From positions 1 through 64,000 of the forward strand of contig CALCXK010000102.1 in the NCBI GenBank assembly GCA_937905835.1: DNA of 64,000 nucleotides, written 5' to 3'. This DNA is from an uncultured Ilumatobacter sp. (GTDB lineage Bacteria; Actinomycetota; Acidimicrobiia; Acidimicrobiales; Ilumatobacteraceae). Under the pieces are notes generated by a model. It made no database searches and was not told the DNA's origin. It saw only the letters and a list, made by a program, of their open reading frames with translations. Each line of letters begins with the position of its first letter. Position 1 is the first letter of the stretch. The translations under genes were made by a program, and so were the position numbers. Shown here in pieces: positions 34,216 through 43,503 of this stretch.

Positions 34216-35436
34216 ATGAGCGACCGGCTACCACCACCACCGCCGTGGCCTGATCCGGGCGGCTCAGGGCTACTTCCGCCCGGCAACGAAGCGGCCCCCG
34301 AGGACGCACCGTCACGCGACTCGTTGGCGATGAAGCATGGCACCGAAGACAGCCGCACCTACCCATGCGGCGCCTGCGGCGGCGAATTGCATTTCGACAT
34401 CGAGTCGCAAGTGCTGAAGTGCGCGCACTGCGGGAACACACACGAACTCATCGAAGGTCAGCAAGAGCAGGTCAGCGAGAATGATCTCCGTGCGGCGCTG
34501 CAACTCGTCAAGTCCGGCAAGAACGCCCACCGCGAGAACTTCGTCGGGGCCGAGAAGCAGATCGTCTGCCAGAACTGTGGCGGTCGCACCACCTTTGCCG
34601 GCACGCTCACTGCCGAGAAGTGCCCGTATTGTGCGACGCCGATTCAGCGAGACGATGTGCACGACGCCCCCGACCGCCTCCCGGTCGATGGCGTGCTGCC
34701 GTTCTCGGTCGACGATAAACAGGCCAAGGAACTGATCGAAAAGTGGATCAGTAAGCGCTGGTTCGCTCCGACCGAGTTCAAGACCTATGGCCGCACCGGC
34801 GCGTTCTCCAGCGTGTACGCGGCGTACTTCACGTATGACGCCGACACGAACACGAACTACACCGGTCGGCGCGGCGACAATTACACCGTCACCGTTGGCA
34901 GCGGCGACGATCGCCATACCGAAACTCTTACCCGATGGACTCCGGCGCGCGGCCAGGTGAAGAACAGCTTTGACGACATCACCGTGTTCGCGAACGAAGG
35001 GTTCGAACGTCAGCGAATTGAGAAACTCGAACCGTGGCCGACCGAGGCAGCGAAGCCGTACTCGGCCGAGTACGCAGCGGGCCATCTCGCTCGCACCTAC
35101 GACAACGACGTCGAAGAGTGCCTCCCTGAGGCAACGGCGAAGATGGAGACGGAGATCCGTCACACCGTTAAGCGGGACATTGGCGGCGATCAGCAGGACA
35201 TCCACTCGATGAACATCAACTGGCTACAGATGACCTACAAACACCTGCTGCTGCCTATCTGGCTACTCACGGTGATCTATGAGAATAAGCCGTTCCAGGT
35301 GTACATCAACGGTGTCACCGGCGAAGTCCACGGTGCCCGCCCGTTCAGCAAGGTCAAGATCATCACGGCCATCGTCGTCGCCGTCCTGGTGATTGCTTTG
35401 GTTGCAGTCGCCGTCTCAGCCAGAGGTGGTGGCTAA
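34216..35436 (+). CDS. Membrane protein with zinc-ribbon pairs (TFIIB-type-ribbon family)
   Basis: A 406-residue protein with a proline-rich N-terminus, two rubredoxin-like zinc ribbons (YPCGACGGELHF with LKCAHCGNTHEL; IVCQNCGGRTTF with KCPYCATPI), a central globular domain (RTGAFSSVYAAYFTYDAD) and a C-terminal transmembrane helix near 385-402 (IITAIVVAVLVIALVAVAV). It resembles bacterial proteins annotated as TFIIB-type zinc-ribbon or PriA-like but has no helicase motif. It lies between an SPFH/GYF protein and a small coiled membrane protein. The function is unknown; I infer a membrane-linked scaffold or quality-control role at most. Confidence 0.75.
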   Translation: MSDRLPPPPPWPDPGGSGLLPPGNEAAPEDAPSRDSLAMKHGTEDSRTYPCGACGGELHFDIESQVLKCAHCGNTHELIEGQQEQVSENDLRAALQLVKSGKNAHRENFVGAEKQIVCQNCGGRTTFAGTLTAEKCPYCATPIQRDDVHDAPDRLPVDGVLPFSVDDKQAKELIEKWISKRWFAPTEFKTYGRTGAFSSVYAAYFTYDADTNTNYTGRRGDNYTVTVGSGDDRHTETLTRWTPARGQVKNSFDDITVFANEGFERQRIEKLEPWPTEAAKPYSAEYAAGHLARTYDNDVEECLPEATAKMETEIRHTVKRDIGGDQQDIHSMNINWLQMTYKHLLLPIWLLTVIYENKPFQVYINGVTGEVHGARPFSKVKIITAIVVAVLVIALVAVAVSARGGG

Positions 35437-35973
35437 ATGATCATCTCCTTCATCCTGCTTGCTGCCGTCGTCAGCATCGTCGGCTTCGGCGTGGCGCTCT
35501 CAGTACGCGGAAAACGCGACTTCGCCAAGCAGAACGAAGTGGTCCCAGGCAGAGCGTCGCCAGCACCAGCGTCCTGGGCTGGCGCACATTCGCCGGAAGC
35601 CAAGCTGCACCGTCGCCTCGCCGACGCCGTCCGCGCAGTAAACGGCAACCCTCGGCTCGGCGAACTCGGCCTCTCGATGCAGACCAAGCAGATCGAGGCC
35701 GAAGCCATGGCTATCGACGAACGACTTGTCGCTGCCGCCGGGTTGCCCAGCAGCCACCGCGCTGTCGCCGTTGCCGAATTCGAACCGCACGTCAAGGCAT
35801 TGGAAGACGCCGTTGCGACGCTCATCAAAAGCACCACGGTCAGCGACTCCAAGCAACTGCTCGAACAAGTCATCTCCGAGGCCGACCTGCAGGTCCAGGC
35901 CCTCGCTCAGGCGCGCGCCGAGGTCGAGGCCATCGACCGTTCTGCGAGCAACATGCTGCCTTCCGTCGAGTAG
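35437..35973 (+). CDS. Membrane-anchored helical protein of SPFH/zinc-ribbon cluster
   Basis: A 178-residue protein. An N-terminal transmembrane helix (IISFILLAAVVSIVGFGVALSV) is followed by a Pro-rich linker and a mostly helical, Ala/Glu/Gln-rich cytosolic region (LHRRLADAVRAV, EAEAMAIDERLVAAAGL, LEQVISEADLQVQALAQARAEVEAI) likely to form a coiled coil or helical bundle. Its ATG directly follows the TAA of the zinc-ribbon gene with no spacer. No named family is recognised. It is the third member of an apparent operon. Confidence 0.7.
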   Translation: MIISFILLAAVVSIVGFGVALSVRGKRDFAKQNEVVPGRASPAPASWAGAHSPEAKLHRRLADAVRAVNGNPRLGELGLSMQTKQIEAEAMAIDERLVAAAGLPSSHRAVAVAEFEPHVKALEDAVATLIKSTTVSDSKQLLEQVISEADLQVQALAQARAEVEAIDRSASNMLPSVE

Positions 35974-36000
35974 GGCAGGGCAACAAGCTGACCCCTCCCC

Positions 36001-36006
36001 TAACCT
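36001..36006 (+). promoter_or_regulatory. Probable -10 box, leaderless menG
   Basis: TAACCT lies 6 nt upstream of the GTG at 36013. Confidence 0.4.
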
Positions 36007-36012
36007 GAGCGT

Positions 36013-36720
36013 GTGAGTAACACACGTTCTTGGGATACCGAACACCTTCCAGAGGGCGAAGCGAAGGTCGCTGCCGTTCGCGACATGTTCGACGCAATCG
36101 CTCCGAAGTACGACCGCCTGAATCGAATCATCTCGTTCCGACTCGACGTCCGTTGGCGCAAGCGTGCCGTGCGCGATCTTGCTCTGCCCGCCGGAAGCAA
36201 CGTGCTTGATCTCGCAAGCGGCACCGGCGATCTGTGCATCGATCTCCGCAAGGCTGGCATGTCGTCGGTCTCGATGGATCTGAGCTTCGGAATGCTCTCG
36301 GCCGATCGGTCCGGCAGCCCGCGAGTCCAGACCGACATCCTGCGTCTCCCGGTCCCTGATGGCTCTGTCGACGGTGTGATGTGCGGTTTCGCACTGCGTA
36401 ACCTGGTCGACCTGCCGACGTTCTTCAACGAACTCGGCCGAGTCGTCCGGCCCGGCGGCCGTATCGCCCTGCTTGACGTGAGCGTTCCGAAGAACCGCGT
36501 GGTCCGCTGGGGCAATGGCATCTACTTCGGGAAGATCGTGCCCAAGATCGGCGCGGCGCTGTCCGACGGCCCGGCATACGCCTACCTCCCAAAAAGCGTT
36601 GCCTACCTCCCCCTACCTGCCGTCATGGTCAGCGCACTACAAGATGCCGGCTTCGCCGACGCCGAACATACTCAACTGTCCGGCGGGCTGACCCAGTTGA
36701 TGGTGGGCACGCGGGCCTGA
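36013..36720 (+). CDS. menG: Demethylmenaquinone methyltransferase
   Basis: A 235-residue SAM-dependent UbiE/MenG methyltransferase that performs the last step of menaquinone synthesis. VRDMFDAIAPKYDRLNRIISF and RWRKRAV match the UbiE signature; SAM-binding motif I is VLDLASGTGDLCIDL and the second signature is FALRNLVDLPTFFNELGRVVRPGG. The start is GTG 36013 with a TAACCT box 6 nt upstream. It is followed 11 nt later by menF, beginning the men cluster. Confidence 0.94.
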   Translation: MSNTRSWDTEHLPEGEAKVAAVRDMFDAIAPKYDRLNRIISFRLDVRWRKRAVRDLALPAGSNVLDLASGTGDLCIDLRKAGMSSVSMDLSFGMLSADRSGSPRVQTDILRLPVPDGSVDGVMCGFALRNLVDLPTFFNELGRVVRPGGRIALLDVSVPKNRVVRWGNGIYFGKIVPKIGAALSDGPAYAYLPKSVAYLPLPAVMVSALQDAGFADAEHTQLSGGLTQLMVGTRA

Positions 36721-36731
36721 CCGCTGCTGTG

Positions 36732-37934
36732 ATGTACGCAGTCACCCGACCGCTCTCCGAACTGATCAGCGCCGACGGAGCTACCCCGGACCTCAACGAC
36801 GTCGCAGGAAGCGACGGGTTCCTGTTCGTTCGTGACGGAGTTGGCATCGCGGGCCGGGGTATTGCAGCACGTGTTCCTATCGATGCAGCAGTCCGATGGC
36901 TCGCAGCGATCAATCACCGATCAACCGTCGACGGTGTCACGCCGCGCGCCATCGGTTCGCTACCTTTCCGACCCGGCGACGACGGTGATCTCGTCGTTCC
37001 CGCCGTCCTTGTCGGCAAGCGCGCCGACGGCACGCAGTGGGTCACCACGTTCGACGATGCCGACCCAACCGAGGCACTCTCGGCACCAGACAAACCGACC
37101 CCGACTGCGACGACCTACTCGATCGGCCACAGCGCGCCCATCGACACGTACCTGGCTGCGGTCGCAGCAGCACGTGATGCGGTTCGAGCCGGCCAACTCA
37201 CCAAAGCAGTGATTGCCCGCCCCATCACCGTGACTGCCGACCAGCCCATCGATGTCGCTGCGGTCCTCCGTCGGCTCAAAGCGTCGTTCGGATCGTGCTA
37301 CCGATATTCGATCGACGGCCTGATCGGCGCCTCACCCGAACTCCTCGTCGAAGTCGATGGCGCAGTCGTTCGTTCGCATCCGCTTGCCGGTACCACGCCA
37401 CGGACCGGCGACCCCACCAACGATGCGGCGCTCGCCTCAGCGCTGCAGGCCAGTACGAAGAACCGGATCGAACACCGCATCGTGATCGACGAGGTCCACG
37501 GCACATTGCTGCCCTGGGCGAGTTACCTCGACTGGGAGCCAGAGCCGTCCATTGTCTCGGTTGCCAACGTGCAGCACCTCGGCACCCGAATGGAGGGCAT
37601 GCTCAGCCAGCCGGGCCCGAGTGTGATCGATCTCGTGCGGGCGCTGTCGCCGACTCCGGCGCTCGGCGGCCACCCCCGGTCGGACGCCATCGAGTTGATC
37701 GAGCGAGTCGAAGGATTCGAGCGAGGCCGTTACGGCGGTGCAGTCGGCTGGGTCGACGCAGCCGGCAACGGCACGTGGGCTGTGACCATCCGCTGCGCCG
37801 AGCTGTCTGACGACCGGCTTGTCGCCAGGCTCGTCGCCGGGGGCGGCATCGTTGCCGAGTCGGAGCCGTTGTCCGAACTTGCCGAGACACAGGCCAAGTT
37901 CCAGGCCATGCTCAGCGCTCTCGTGCGGCCATAG
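36732..37934 (+). CDS. menF: Isochorismate synthase
   Basis: A 400-residue chorismate-utilising enzyme that isomerises chorismate to isochorismate for menaquinone. The C-terminal chorismate-binding domain is clear: LTKAVIARPITV, RYSIDGLIGASPELLVEVDG, HPLAGTTPRTGD, KNRIEHRIVIDEVHG, and HPRSDAIELIERVEGFERGRYGGAVGWVDAAG. The catalytic Lys in QLTKAVIAR favours isochorismate synthase over anthranilate or salicylate synthases. ATG 36732 follows menG closely; GTG 36729 is an alternative. It converges with menD. Confidence 0.92.
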   Translation: MYAVTRPLSELISADGATPDLNDVAGSDGFLFVRDGVGIAGRGIAARVPIDAAVRWLAAINHRSTVDGVTPRAIGSLPFRPGDDGDLVVPAVLVGKRADGTQWVTTFDDADPTEALSAPDKPTPTATTYSIGHSAPIDTYLAAVAAARDAVRAGQLTKAVIARPITVTADQPIDVAAVLRRLKASFGSCYRYSIDGLIGASPELLVEVDGAVVRSHPLAGTTPRTGDPTNDAALASALQASTKNRIEHRIVIDEVHGTLLPWASYLDWEPEPSIVSVANVQHLGTRMEGMLSQPGPSVIDLVRALSPTPALGGHPRSDAIELIERVEGFERGRYGGAVGWVDAAGNGTWAVTIRCAELSDDRLVARLVAGGGIVAESEPLSELAETQAKFQAMLSALVRP

Positions 37935-38037
37935 GGCCAGCGACACCTTCGTGGCGTGGAAAGCGACTCCCGCCAGTAGACCCCTGCCTCAACGGGTGTT
38001 GCAGCCGCTTGTTCGCGGTCAGCATATTGGCCGATGT

Positions 38038-39687
38038 TCAGCCGATGGCAACTGCAACTGCGGCGTGGAGATCGGCGTGCACTTCGACATTGCGGTCACG
38101 CGTCGACTCGATACGGACAACCCACGGGCCCGGTGTCGCGAGCTGGTCAATCAGCTCGTCCGCCGTCACCACCGTGCGAACGGTAACGCCATGGGCTGCA
38201 GCAAGCCCCGCCACGTCTGTCCCGAGCGGAGTACCGAAGAGCTGTTCGAAACGATCGTGCTCCAGGGTCGACGCTTGCGGAAGAAACGAGAAGATTCCTC
38301 CGCCGTCGTTATCGACGACAACGACCCGGAGGTCGATGCCGTTCGCGACGAGCCCGACGAGTGCGTTGCTGTCGTGGACGTAGGCAAGATCACCGATGAG
38401 TACTGCCGCTGATTTCCCAGCCGCTGCGATGCCGCGGGCTGTCGACATCACCCCGTCGATGCCGTTGGCTCCTCGATTGGAGTGGGCTGTTGCCCGCCGC
38501 CCTCCGAACCACTCGTGATCGCGAATCGGCATCGACGACGACACGACGAGGTCGACACCGGCTGGCAGATGATCAGCGATGGTTCGGGCAACGAGCGGCT
38601 CCGACAACTCACCCGTTTCAGACATGGCAGCGAGCACAGCAGCGTCGGCGGCCCGGTCAGCCGTGATCCAATCGTCGAGCCAATTCAAGTCTGGCGTGCT
38701 GCCCCCGACGGCCGTGATGACAGCGTCGATCGTGGCGACAGCATCGACGTTACGCCCGGGATCGATCAGGCCAGGACCGCCAACCTGCACCAACTGAGCT
38801 CCGTCGACGACTGCACGGTCGATCCACTGGGCCAGTGTCTTGGACGTCGACGGTCGCCCAACTCGGATGACGACACTGGGGAGATGGTCGGCGGCGAACG
38901 GCACCGAGCGCAGCATCGACTCGGACGTCGTGACCACTCCGTCGAGGTGGCGCATCCCAGAGATCGGGTCAGCCAGGATCGGCCAGCCGGTCAGAGCATG
39001 AAGTGCTGCCACGCTGGCAGCGTCGACGCCGCTGCGTCCGCCGACAAGGATCAACCCGTGAGGCGCAGAGATCGCCGACAAAGGATCGCCAAACGACTCG
39101 GGGGCCGCGACCTCATCGTTATGTACGAGCGGTTCAGGGAGGTCACCTGCTTTCCCCAACAAGGGCTCGCGGAACGGCAGGTTCAACTGAATCGGGCCAG
39201 TCCGAGCGCGCTGCAGGGTGGCGGCGGCCAGGGAGCGCCACTGACCACGCTCTGCAGCGTCAGCGACGCCGGGGTCGTGGTACCAACGGACGTGGCCACC
39301 GTAGAGCTCGACCTGATCGATGGTCTGCGGCGCTCCAACGCCGCGTAGTTCTCCCGGCCGATCGGCCGTGACCACGATGATCGGAACGTCCGACAACCCT
39401 GCTTCGACGACGGCCGGAAAGAAGTTCGCCGCGGCAGTTCCACTCGTACACAACAAAATCGCCGGGACGCCGGTGAGACCTACTCCGAGCGCAACGAAGC
39501 CAGCGACGCGTTCGTCATGAACGACTTGAACACTCAACTCAACGCGAGCGGTGAGGGCAAGGGCCAATGGTGTCGACCGGGATCCAGGGGCAATCACGAC
39601 GCTTCGCACGCCCTGATTGATCCACTCGTCGACAAGGGTGGCGCAGAACGTTGCCTGAACATCCTGGGCTCGGATCGGTTCGACCAT
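38038..39687 (-). CDS. menD: SEPHCHC synthase (MenD)
   Basis: A 549-residue thiamine-diphosphate enzyme that condenses isochorismate with 2-oxoglutarate. It has the N-terminal GVRSVVIAPGSRSTPLALAL, the ThDP glutamate region LLCTSGTAAANFFPAV with ADRPGELRGVGAPQTIDQ, SNRGANGIDG and the C-terminal Mg/ThDP-binding GDLAYVHDSNAL followed by DNDGGGIFSFLPQA. The start at ATG 39687 fits the family; a TATCGT box lies 9 nt upstream. It is oriented against menF and divergent from the DsbA-like gene, so the men genes are in one locus but several transcripts. Confidence 0.95.
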   Translation of the reverse strand: MVEPIRAQDVQATFCATLVDEWINQGVRSVVIAPGSRSTPLALALTARVELSVQVVHDERVAGFVALGVGLTGVPAILLCTSGTAAANFFPAVVEAGLSDVPIIVVTADRPGELRGVGAPQTIDQVELYGGHVRWYHDPGVADAAERGQWRSLAAATLQRARTGPIQLNLPFREPLLGKAGDLPEPLVHNDEVAAPESFGDPLSAISAPHGLILVGGRSGVDAASVAALHALTGWPILADPISGMRHLDGVVTTSESMLRSVPFAADHLPSVVIRVGRPSTSKTLAQWIDRAVVDGAQLVQVGGPGLIDPGRNVDAVATIDAVITAVGGSTPDLNWLDDWITADRAADAAVLAAMSETGELSEPLVARTIADHLPAGVDLVVSSSMPIRDHEWFGGRRATAHSNRGANGIDGVMSTARGIAAAGKSAAVLIGDLAYVHDSNALVGLVANGIDLRVVVVDNDGGGIFSFLPQASTLEHDRFEQLFGTPLGTDVAGLAAAHGVTVRTVVTADELIDQLATPGPWVVRIESTRDRNVEVHADLHAAVAVAIG

Positions 39688-39712
39688 TGCTTCGAGACGA
39701 TAGGGCTCTACC

Positions 39713-40420
39713 GTGGAGATCGTGGACACCAGCGCGAATCTCACCCGTCCAACTATTGACATCGACATCTTCTCCGATGTCGTCTGCCCGTGGTGTTACA
39801 TCGGTAAGCGCCGTTTCGAGAACGGCCTCGGCCAGATCGACGAAGACCTCGGCGTCGACTTCAACATCCGATACCACGCTTACCAGCTCGACCCAGATGC
39901 GGCACCGGGCGTCGCGACTCCCGTCGCCGAGGGGTACGCCAAGAAGTTTGGTGGTCCCGAGAAGGCCGCTGAAATCCTGGCCCATGTGACCACCACCGCC
40001 GCCGAAGACGGCATCGAGTTCAATATGGACAAGGCCCTCCGGGCCAACACGCTCCTTGCTCACCGGCTCATCTGGCTGGCTGGCCTTCCCGGCTCCCCGG
40101 TTGCCCAGGCTGTGATGAAAGAGCGGCTCATGCAGGCGTATTTCACCGATGGCCAGCACATCGGCAGCCCTGGCGTCCTTGTCGAATGCGCCATCGAACT
40201 GGGCTTCACCCGCGACGACGTCGAGTCATTTCTCTCCTCCGATCAAGGTGTCGCCGAAGTCCAAGCCGAAATTGCAGACGCCCGCGACAACGGCATCACA
40301 GCGGTGCCGACCTACGTGTTTAACCGTGAGTGGGCAGTGCCGGGTGCTCAAGACGCCGACACCTTCGAAAAGGTGCTCCGCAACATCGCTGCCAACATGC
40401 TGAAGCCCGCCACCGACTGA
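39713..40420 (+). CDS. DsbA/FrnE-family thiol-disulfide oxidoreductase
   Basis: A 235-residue FrnE-like member of the DsbA superfamily with no signal peptide, so cytosolic. The redox motif is CPWC in DVVCPWCYIGKRRFE (about residue 25), and the cis-Pro region is GITAVPTYVFNREWAVPGAQ. FrnE-type proteins act as disulfide isomerases or in polyketide pathways. GTG 39713 is the open-frame start and may be too early; the fold begins at ID IDIFSDVVC. It precedes menH with a 2-nt gap, so the pair are probably co-transcribed. Confidence 0.87.
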   Translation: MEIVDTSANLTRPTIDIDIFSDVVCPWCYIGKRRFENGLGQIDEDLGVDFNIRYHAYQLDPDAAPGVATPVAEGYAKKFGGPEKAAEILAHVTTTAAEDGIEFNMDKALRANTLLAHRLIWLAGLPGSPVAQAVMKERLMQAYFTDGQHIGSPGVLVECAIELGFTRDDVESFLSSDQGVAEVQAEIADARDNGITAVPTYVFNREWAVPGAQDADTFEKVLRNIAANMLKPATD

Positions 40421-40422
40421 TT

Positions 40423-41136
40423 GTGCTCCTCGCTCACGGATTCACGCAGACCGCACAGAGTTGGTCGGTTCTCCAACATCTCCTCAGCTCACGCGGGCTC
40501 GACCAGAACATTGCAGTCGATCTCCCGGGCCACGGATCAGCCAGCGACGTTCGCTCCGACCTATGGGGCTCTGCTGATCACTTGGTTGCAGCAGGCGGCC
40601 GCACCACCTACGTCGGTTACTCGATGGGTGGACGTGTGAGCCTGCACGCCGCCCTCGCTCACCCACAGGCGGTCGAGCAGTTGGTGTTGATCGGAGCCAC
40701 CGCCGGGATCGACAGCGCCGCCGATCGCGCCAAGCGTCGAAGCGACGACGAGCTACTCGCCGACCGAATCGAAACCATCGGCGTCGAAGCGTTCGTCGAC
40801 GAGTGGCTCCAAAAGCCGCTGTTCGCTGGCCTGACCCCTGATCAGGCAATGCGGGTCGATCGGCTTCGCAACACCGCCGTCGGCCTGGCTTCGAGCCTTC
40901 GCCATGCCGGCACCGGCACACAGGCGCCCCTCTGGGATCGCCTGACTGAGATCAGCTGCCCAGTCCTGCTGCTGGTTGGTCAACATGACCAGAAATTCAA
41001 GGCAATCGCCGAGCGGATGACGATGGCGCTGCCGCACGCGGAGCTTCGAGCGATCGCTGGCGCCGGCCACAGCGTCCATCTCGAGCAGCCTGAGCGAACC
41101 GCCGATGCGCTCGTCGACTGGCTCGCTTCCCAGTGA
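40423..41136 (+). CDS. menH: Alpha/beta-hydrolase, probable SHCHC synthase MenH
   Basis: A 237-residue alpha/beta-hydrolase. VLLAHGFTQTAQSW provides the oxyanion region, VGYSMGGRVSLHAAL the nucleophile Ser (about residue 70), and the acid/His pair is in LLLVGQHDQKF and AGAGHSVHLEQPE. HGFTQTAQSW, DLPGHG and YSMGGR match MenH, which eliminates pyruvate from SEPHCHC to give SHCHC; location between menD and menA supports this. Start: GTG 40423, 2 nt after the FrnE stop. Confidence 0.82.
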   Translation: MLLAHGFTQTAQSWSVLQHLLSSRGLDQNIAVDLPGHGSASDVRSDLWGSADHLVAAGGRTTYVGYSMGGRVSLHAALAHPQAVEQLVLIGATAGIDSAADRAKRRSDDELLADRIETIGVEAFVDEWLQKPLFAGLTPDQAMRVDRLRNTAVGLASSLRHAGTGTQAPLWDRLTEISCPVLLLVGQHDQKFKAIAERMTMALPHAELRAIAGAGHSVHLEQPERTADALVDWLASQ

Positions 41137-41196
41137 TCGACCAGCACGATCACACCGAGTTCTGACATCGGTCACGCAGGCGAGGAGCGAGACTGA

Positions 41197-42063
41197 TCAG
41201 CCGCCGAGTGCCAGGCCGAGGGTCACGGCGACACCGACGCAGAGTTGTAGCTTGCCGGTTGCTCCGAGGACACCGATCAGCGCCTTGCCGTTCGCTCCGC
41301 CCAGCACGGCACGCGTCGGTACGATCGCCATCGGCACGGCGGCGAGACCGATGAGCGCCGACGGCCGATCCGTTGCTGCGGCCACTACGACGAACACAAA
41401 GGCTGCTGCGATCAACAGGACATAGAACCACCGAGTGCGCTGGTCGCCGAGCCGAACGGCCAGTGTCTTCTTGCCGACCTCACGGTCGGTCGGGATGTCA
41501 CGCAAATTGTTGATAACGAGCAATGCACAAGCGAGGGAGCCAGCAGCACACCCAACGATGACGGAAAGTCCGGTGACCTCGGCAACAGCGGCGTAGGTGG
41601 AGCCTGCAGTGGCGACCAAGCCGAAGAACACAAACACAAACACTTCGCCGAGGCCAATGTATCCGTACGGCTTTGGACCCCCGGTATAGAACCAGCCAGC
41701 AGCAATGGCGGCTGCGCCGACTGCGATCAGCCACAGTGACGTGTCGAGCGCAATTGCGGCGCCTGCGACAGCGGCGACGCCGAAGGATCCGAAGGCCGCG
41801 AGTTTGACCGACTTCGCTGGTGCGAGGCCGCTGGCAACGAGCCTGACCGGGCCGACACGAACGTCATCGGTGCCGCGGATGCCATCGCTGTAGTCGTTGG
41901 CATAGTTGACCCCGACTTGCAGCATCGAGCTGACGACAAGGCAGGCAGCAACACGCCACCAGGCAATTGGCCCGACACCCACGGCGGCAGCAGCGCCGAT
42001 AGCTACGGGGACGACCGCAGCGGGCAAGGTGCGGGGGCGGGCCCCGACGATCCAACGGTTCAT
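41197..42063 (-). CDS. menA: 1,4-dihydroxy-2-naphthoate polyprenyltransferase
   Basis: A 288-residue integral membrane prenyltransferase of the UbiA family that attaches the polyprenyl tail in menaquinone synthesis. The first Asp motif is NYANDYSDGIRGTDD (about residues 53-67), and the second region is NNLRDIPTDREVGKKTLAVRLG. Eight or nine hydrophobic helices are visible. ATG 42063 follows GGAGATCTC, a usable ribosome-binding site. It is divergent from the amidase. Confidence 0.94.
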   Translation of the reverse strand: MNRWIVGARPRTLPAAVVPVAIGAAAAVGVGPIAWWRVAACLVVSSMLQVGVNYANDYSDGIRGTDDVRVGPVRLVASGLAPAKSVKLAAFGSFGVAAVAGAAIALDTSLWLIAVGAAAIAAGWFYTGGPKPYGYIGLGEVFVFVFFGLVATAGSTYAAVAEVTGLSVIVGCAAGSLACALLVINNLRDIPTDREVGKKTLAVRLGDQRTRWFYVLLIAAAFVFVVVAAATDRPSALIGLAAVPMAIVPTRAVLGGANGKALIGVLGATGKLQLCVGVAVTLGLALGG

Positions 42064-42086
42064 GAGATCTCCATCATGCCAGCTGA

Positions 42087-42092
42087 CATAAT
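42087..42092 (+). promoter_or_regulatory. Probable -10 box, leaderless amidase-menE transcript
   Basis: CATAAT lies 6 nt upstream of the ATG at 42099. Confidence 0.4.
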
Positions 42093-42098
42093 GCGTGC

Positions 42099-43502
42099 AT
42101 GAGCGAACTGTGGCAAATGTCGGCGCTCGAACTTGCCGAGCAGATCCGAACGAGGCAGGCGTCGAGTCGTGAAGTGCTCGAGGCACATCTCGCCCGCATC
42201 GACAAGGTCAACCCACATTTGAACGCAGTCGTGCGGCGCTTGGACGACGAAGCGTTCGCTGCCGCCGACGCCGCCGACGCCGCGGTCGCCGCCGACGCCG
42301 TAGTAGGTCGACTGCACGGTGTGCCTTGCACAGTCAAAGAGAACATCGACGTGGCCGGCACCCCGACCACGCAAGGTGTCGTCGCGCTGGCCAGTGCGAT
42401 TGCGTCAATCGACGCGCCGACAACCGCCCGGATGCGCGCTGCTGGTGCCATTCCCTTTGCTCGAACCAACCTCCCCGACTTCGGGCTCCGCGTGCACACC
42501 GACTCCCAACTCCACGGGCTGACCCGTAACCCCTGGAACCCGAATGTCACGGCTGGAGGGTCGAGCGGTGGTGAAGCCTCCGCAATTTCATCTGGAATGA
42601 GTCCCATCGGACTGGGCAACGACATCGGCGGCTCACTCCGAAACCCTGCGCACTGCTGTGGCATCGCCTCCTTGAAGCCAACCGTCGGTGTGATCCCGAT
42701 GGCCACCGTCGTTCCTCCGCTCGAGATGCCAATCTCCTCGCAGTTGATGGTCGTGGAAGGGCCAATGGCACGCACCATTGCTGACGTGCGCGCCGGCCTC
42801 GAGATCCTTGCCGGCCAGCACCCACGAGATCCGCGCAGTGTCTCCGCTGTCCTCGATGATGCCGCACCCGGCGAGCGGATGAAGATCGCCATGCTCCCTG
42901 AGCCTCCTGGAGGCCGTACCGACCCTGGCATTGCCAACGCCATTCGGTCGGTCGGCGATCTGCTCAGCAACGCCGGGCACGACGTCGTCGAGGTCGTGCC
43001 TCCCGATTACGAAACGGTGATCGCCCTGTGGGCGCAGATGCTGATCGCCGATGTTCGTCAGCAACAAGAACTCCTTTCTCTGGTCATGGGCGAGGGCGGC
43101 CAGAAAGTGCTCGCCAACCTTGAGCGCGAACTCGAACCAACCGACTTGGCTGGTGTTCTTACAAGCCATCTCGAGCGGTACCGCGTGATGCAAACGTGGT
43201 CCGCGTTCTTTACTGAGTACCCAATCCTGATCGGCCCTACCTGGGCCTTGCCAGCATTTGAGCACGACGCCGACCTCGACCCTGCTCAGACCGAGCTGGT
43301 GACCGACACGATCCGCCCGGTGGTCATCGCCAACCTGCTTGGCACGCCAGCTGCGATCACCCCCGCTGGCGTCGTTGGCGGTCTCCCGGTGGGCGTCCAG
43401 GTGATGGGCGACCGCTTCAGCGATCAGCGTTGCCTCACGGTGGCCGGCGAGATCGAGTCGCTGGTCGGCACCTTCACGCCGATCGATCCGATCATCGGCT
43501 GA
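42099..43502 (+). CDS. Amidase-signature-family hydrolase
   Basis: A 467-residue amidase with the Ser-cisSer-Lys triad: Lys in CTVKENIDVAGTPTTQG (about residue 80), NVTAGGSSGGEASAISSG, and the nucleophile Ser in LGNDIGGSLRNPAHCCG. The C-terminal GLPVGVQVMGDRFSDQ is typical. The family includes amidases, GatA and fatty-acid amide hydrolases; nothing here indicates a GatA role. An Ala/Asp codon repeat (ADAADAAVAADAV) sits near residue 55. It lies inside the men cluster, 1 nt before menE, but no menaquinone role for amidases is known. Confidence 0.87.
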   Translation: MSELWQMSALELAEQIRTRQASSREVLEAHLARIDKVNPHLNAVVRRLDDEAFAAADAADAAVAADAVVGRLHGVPCTVKENIDVAGTPTTQGVVALASAIASIDAPTTARMRAAGAIPFARTNLPDFGLRVHTDSQLHGLTRNPWNPNVTAGGSSGGEASAISSGMSPIGLGNDIGGSLRNPAHCCGIASLKPTVGVIPMATVVPPLEMPISSQLMVVEGPMARTIADVRAGLEILAGQHPRDPRSVSAVLDDAAPGERMKIAMLPEPPGGRTDPGIANAIRSVGDLLSNAGHDVVEVVPPDYETVIALWAQMLIADVRQQQELLSLVMGEGGQKVLANLERELEPTDLAGVLTSHLERYRVMQTWSAFFTEYPILIGPTWALPAFEHDADLDPAQTELVTDTIRPVVIANLLGTPAAITPAGVVGGLPVGVQVMGDRFSDQRCLTVAGEIESLVGTFTPIDPIIG

Positions 43503-43503
43503 C

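Noticed and set aside
37935..38037. Possible terminator between menF and menD
   Set aside because: Short complementary stretches exist but no convincing stem with a T-run was found.
42255..42300. GCCGACGCC repeat in the amidase
   Set aside because: Simple Ala/Asp codon repeat in frame; no sign of a mobile or regulatory element.
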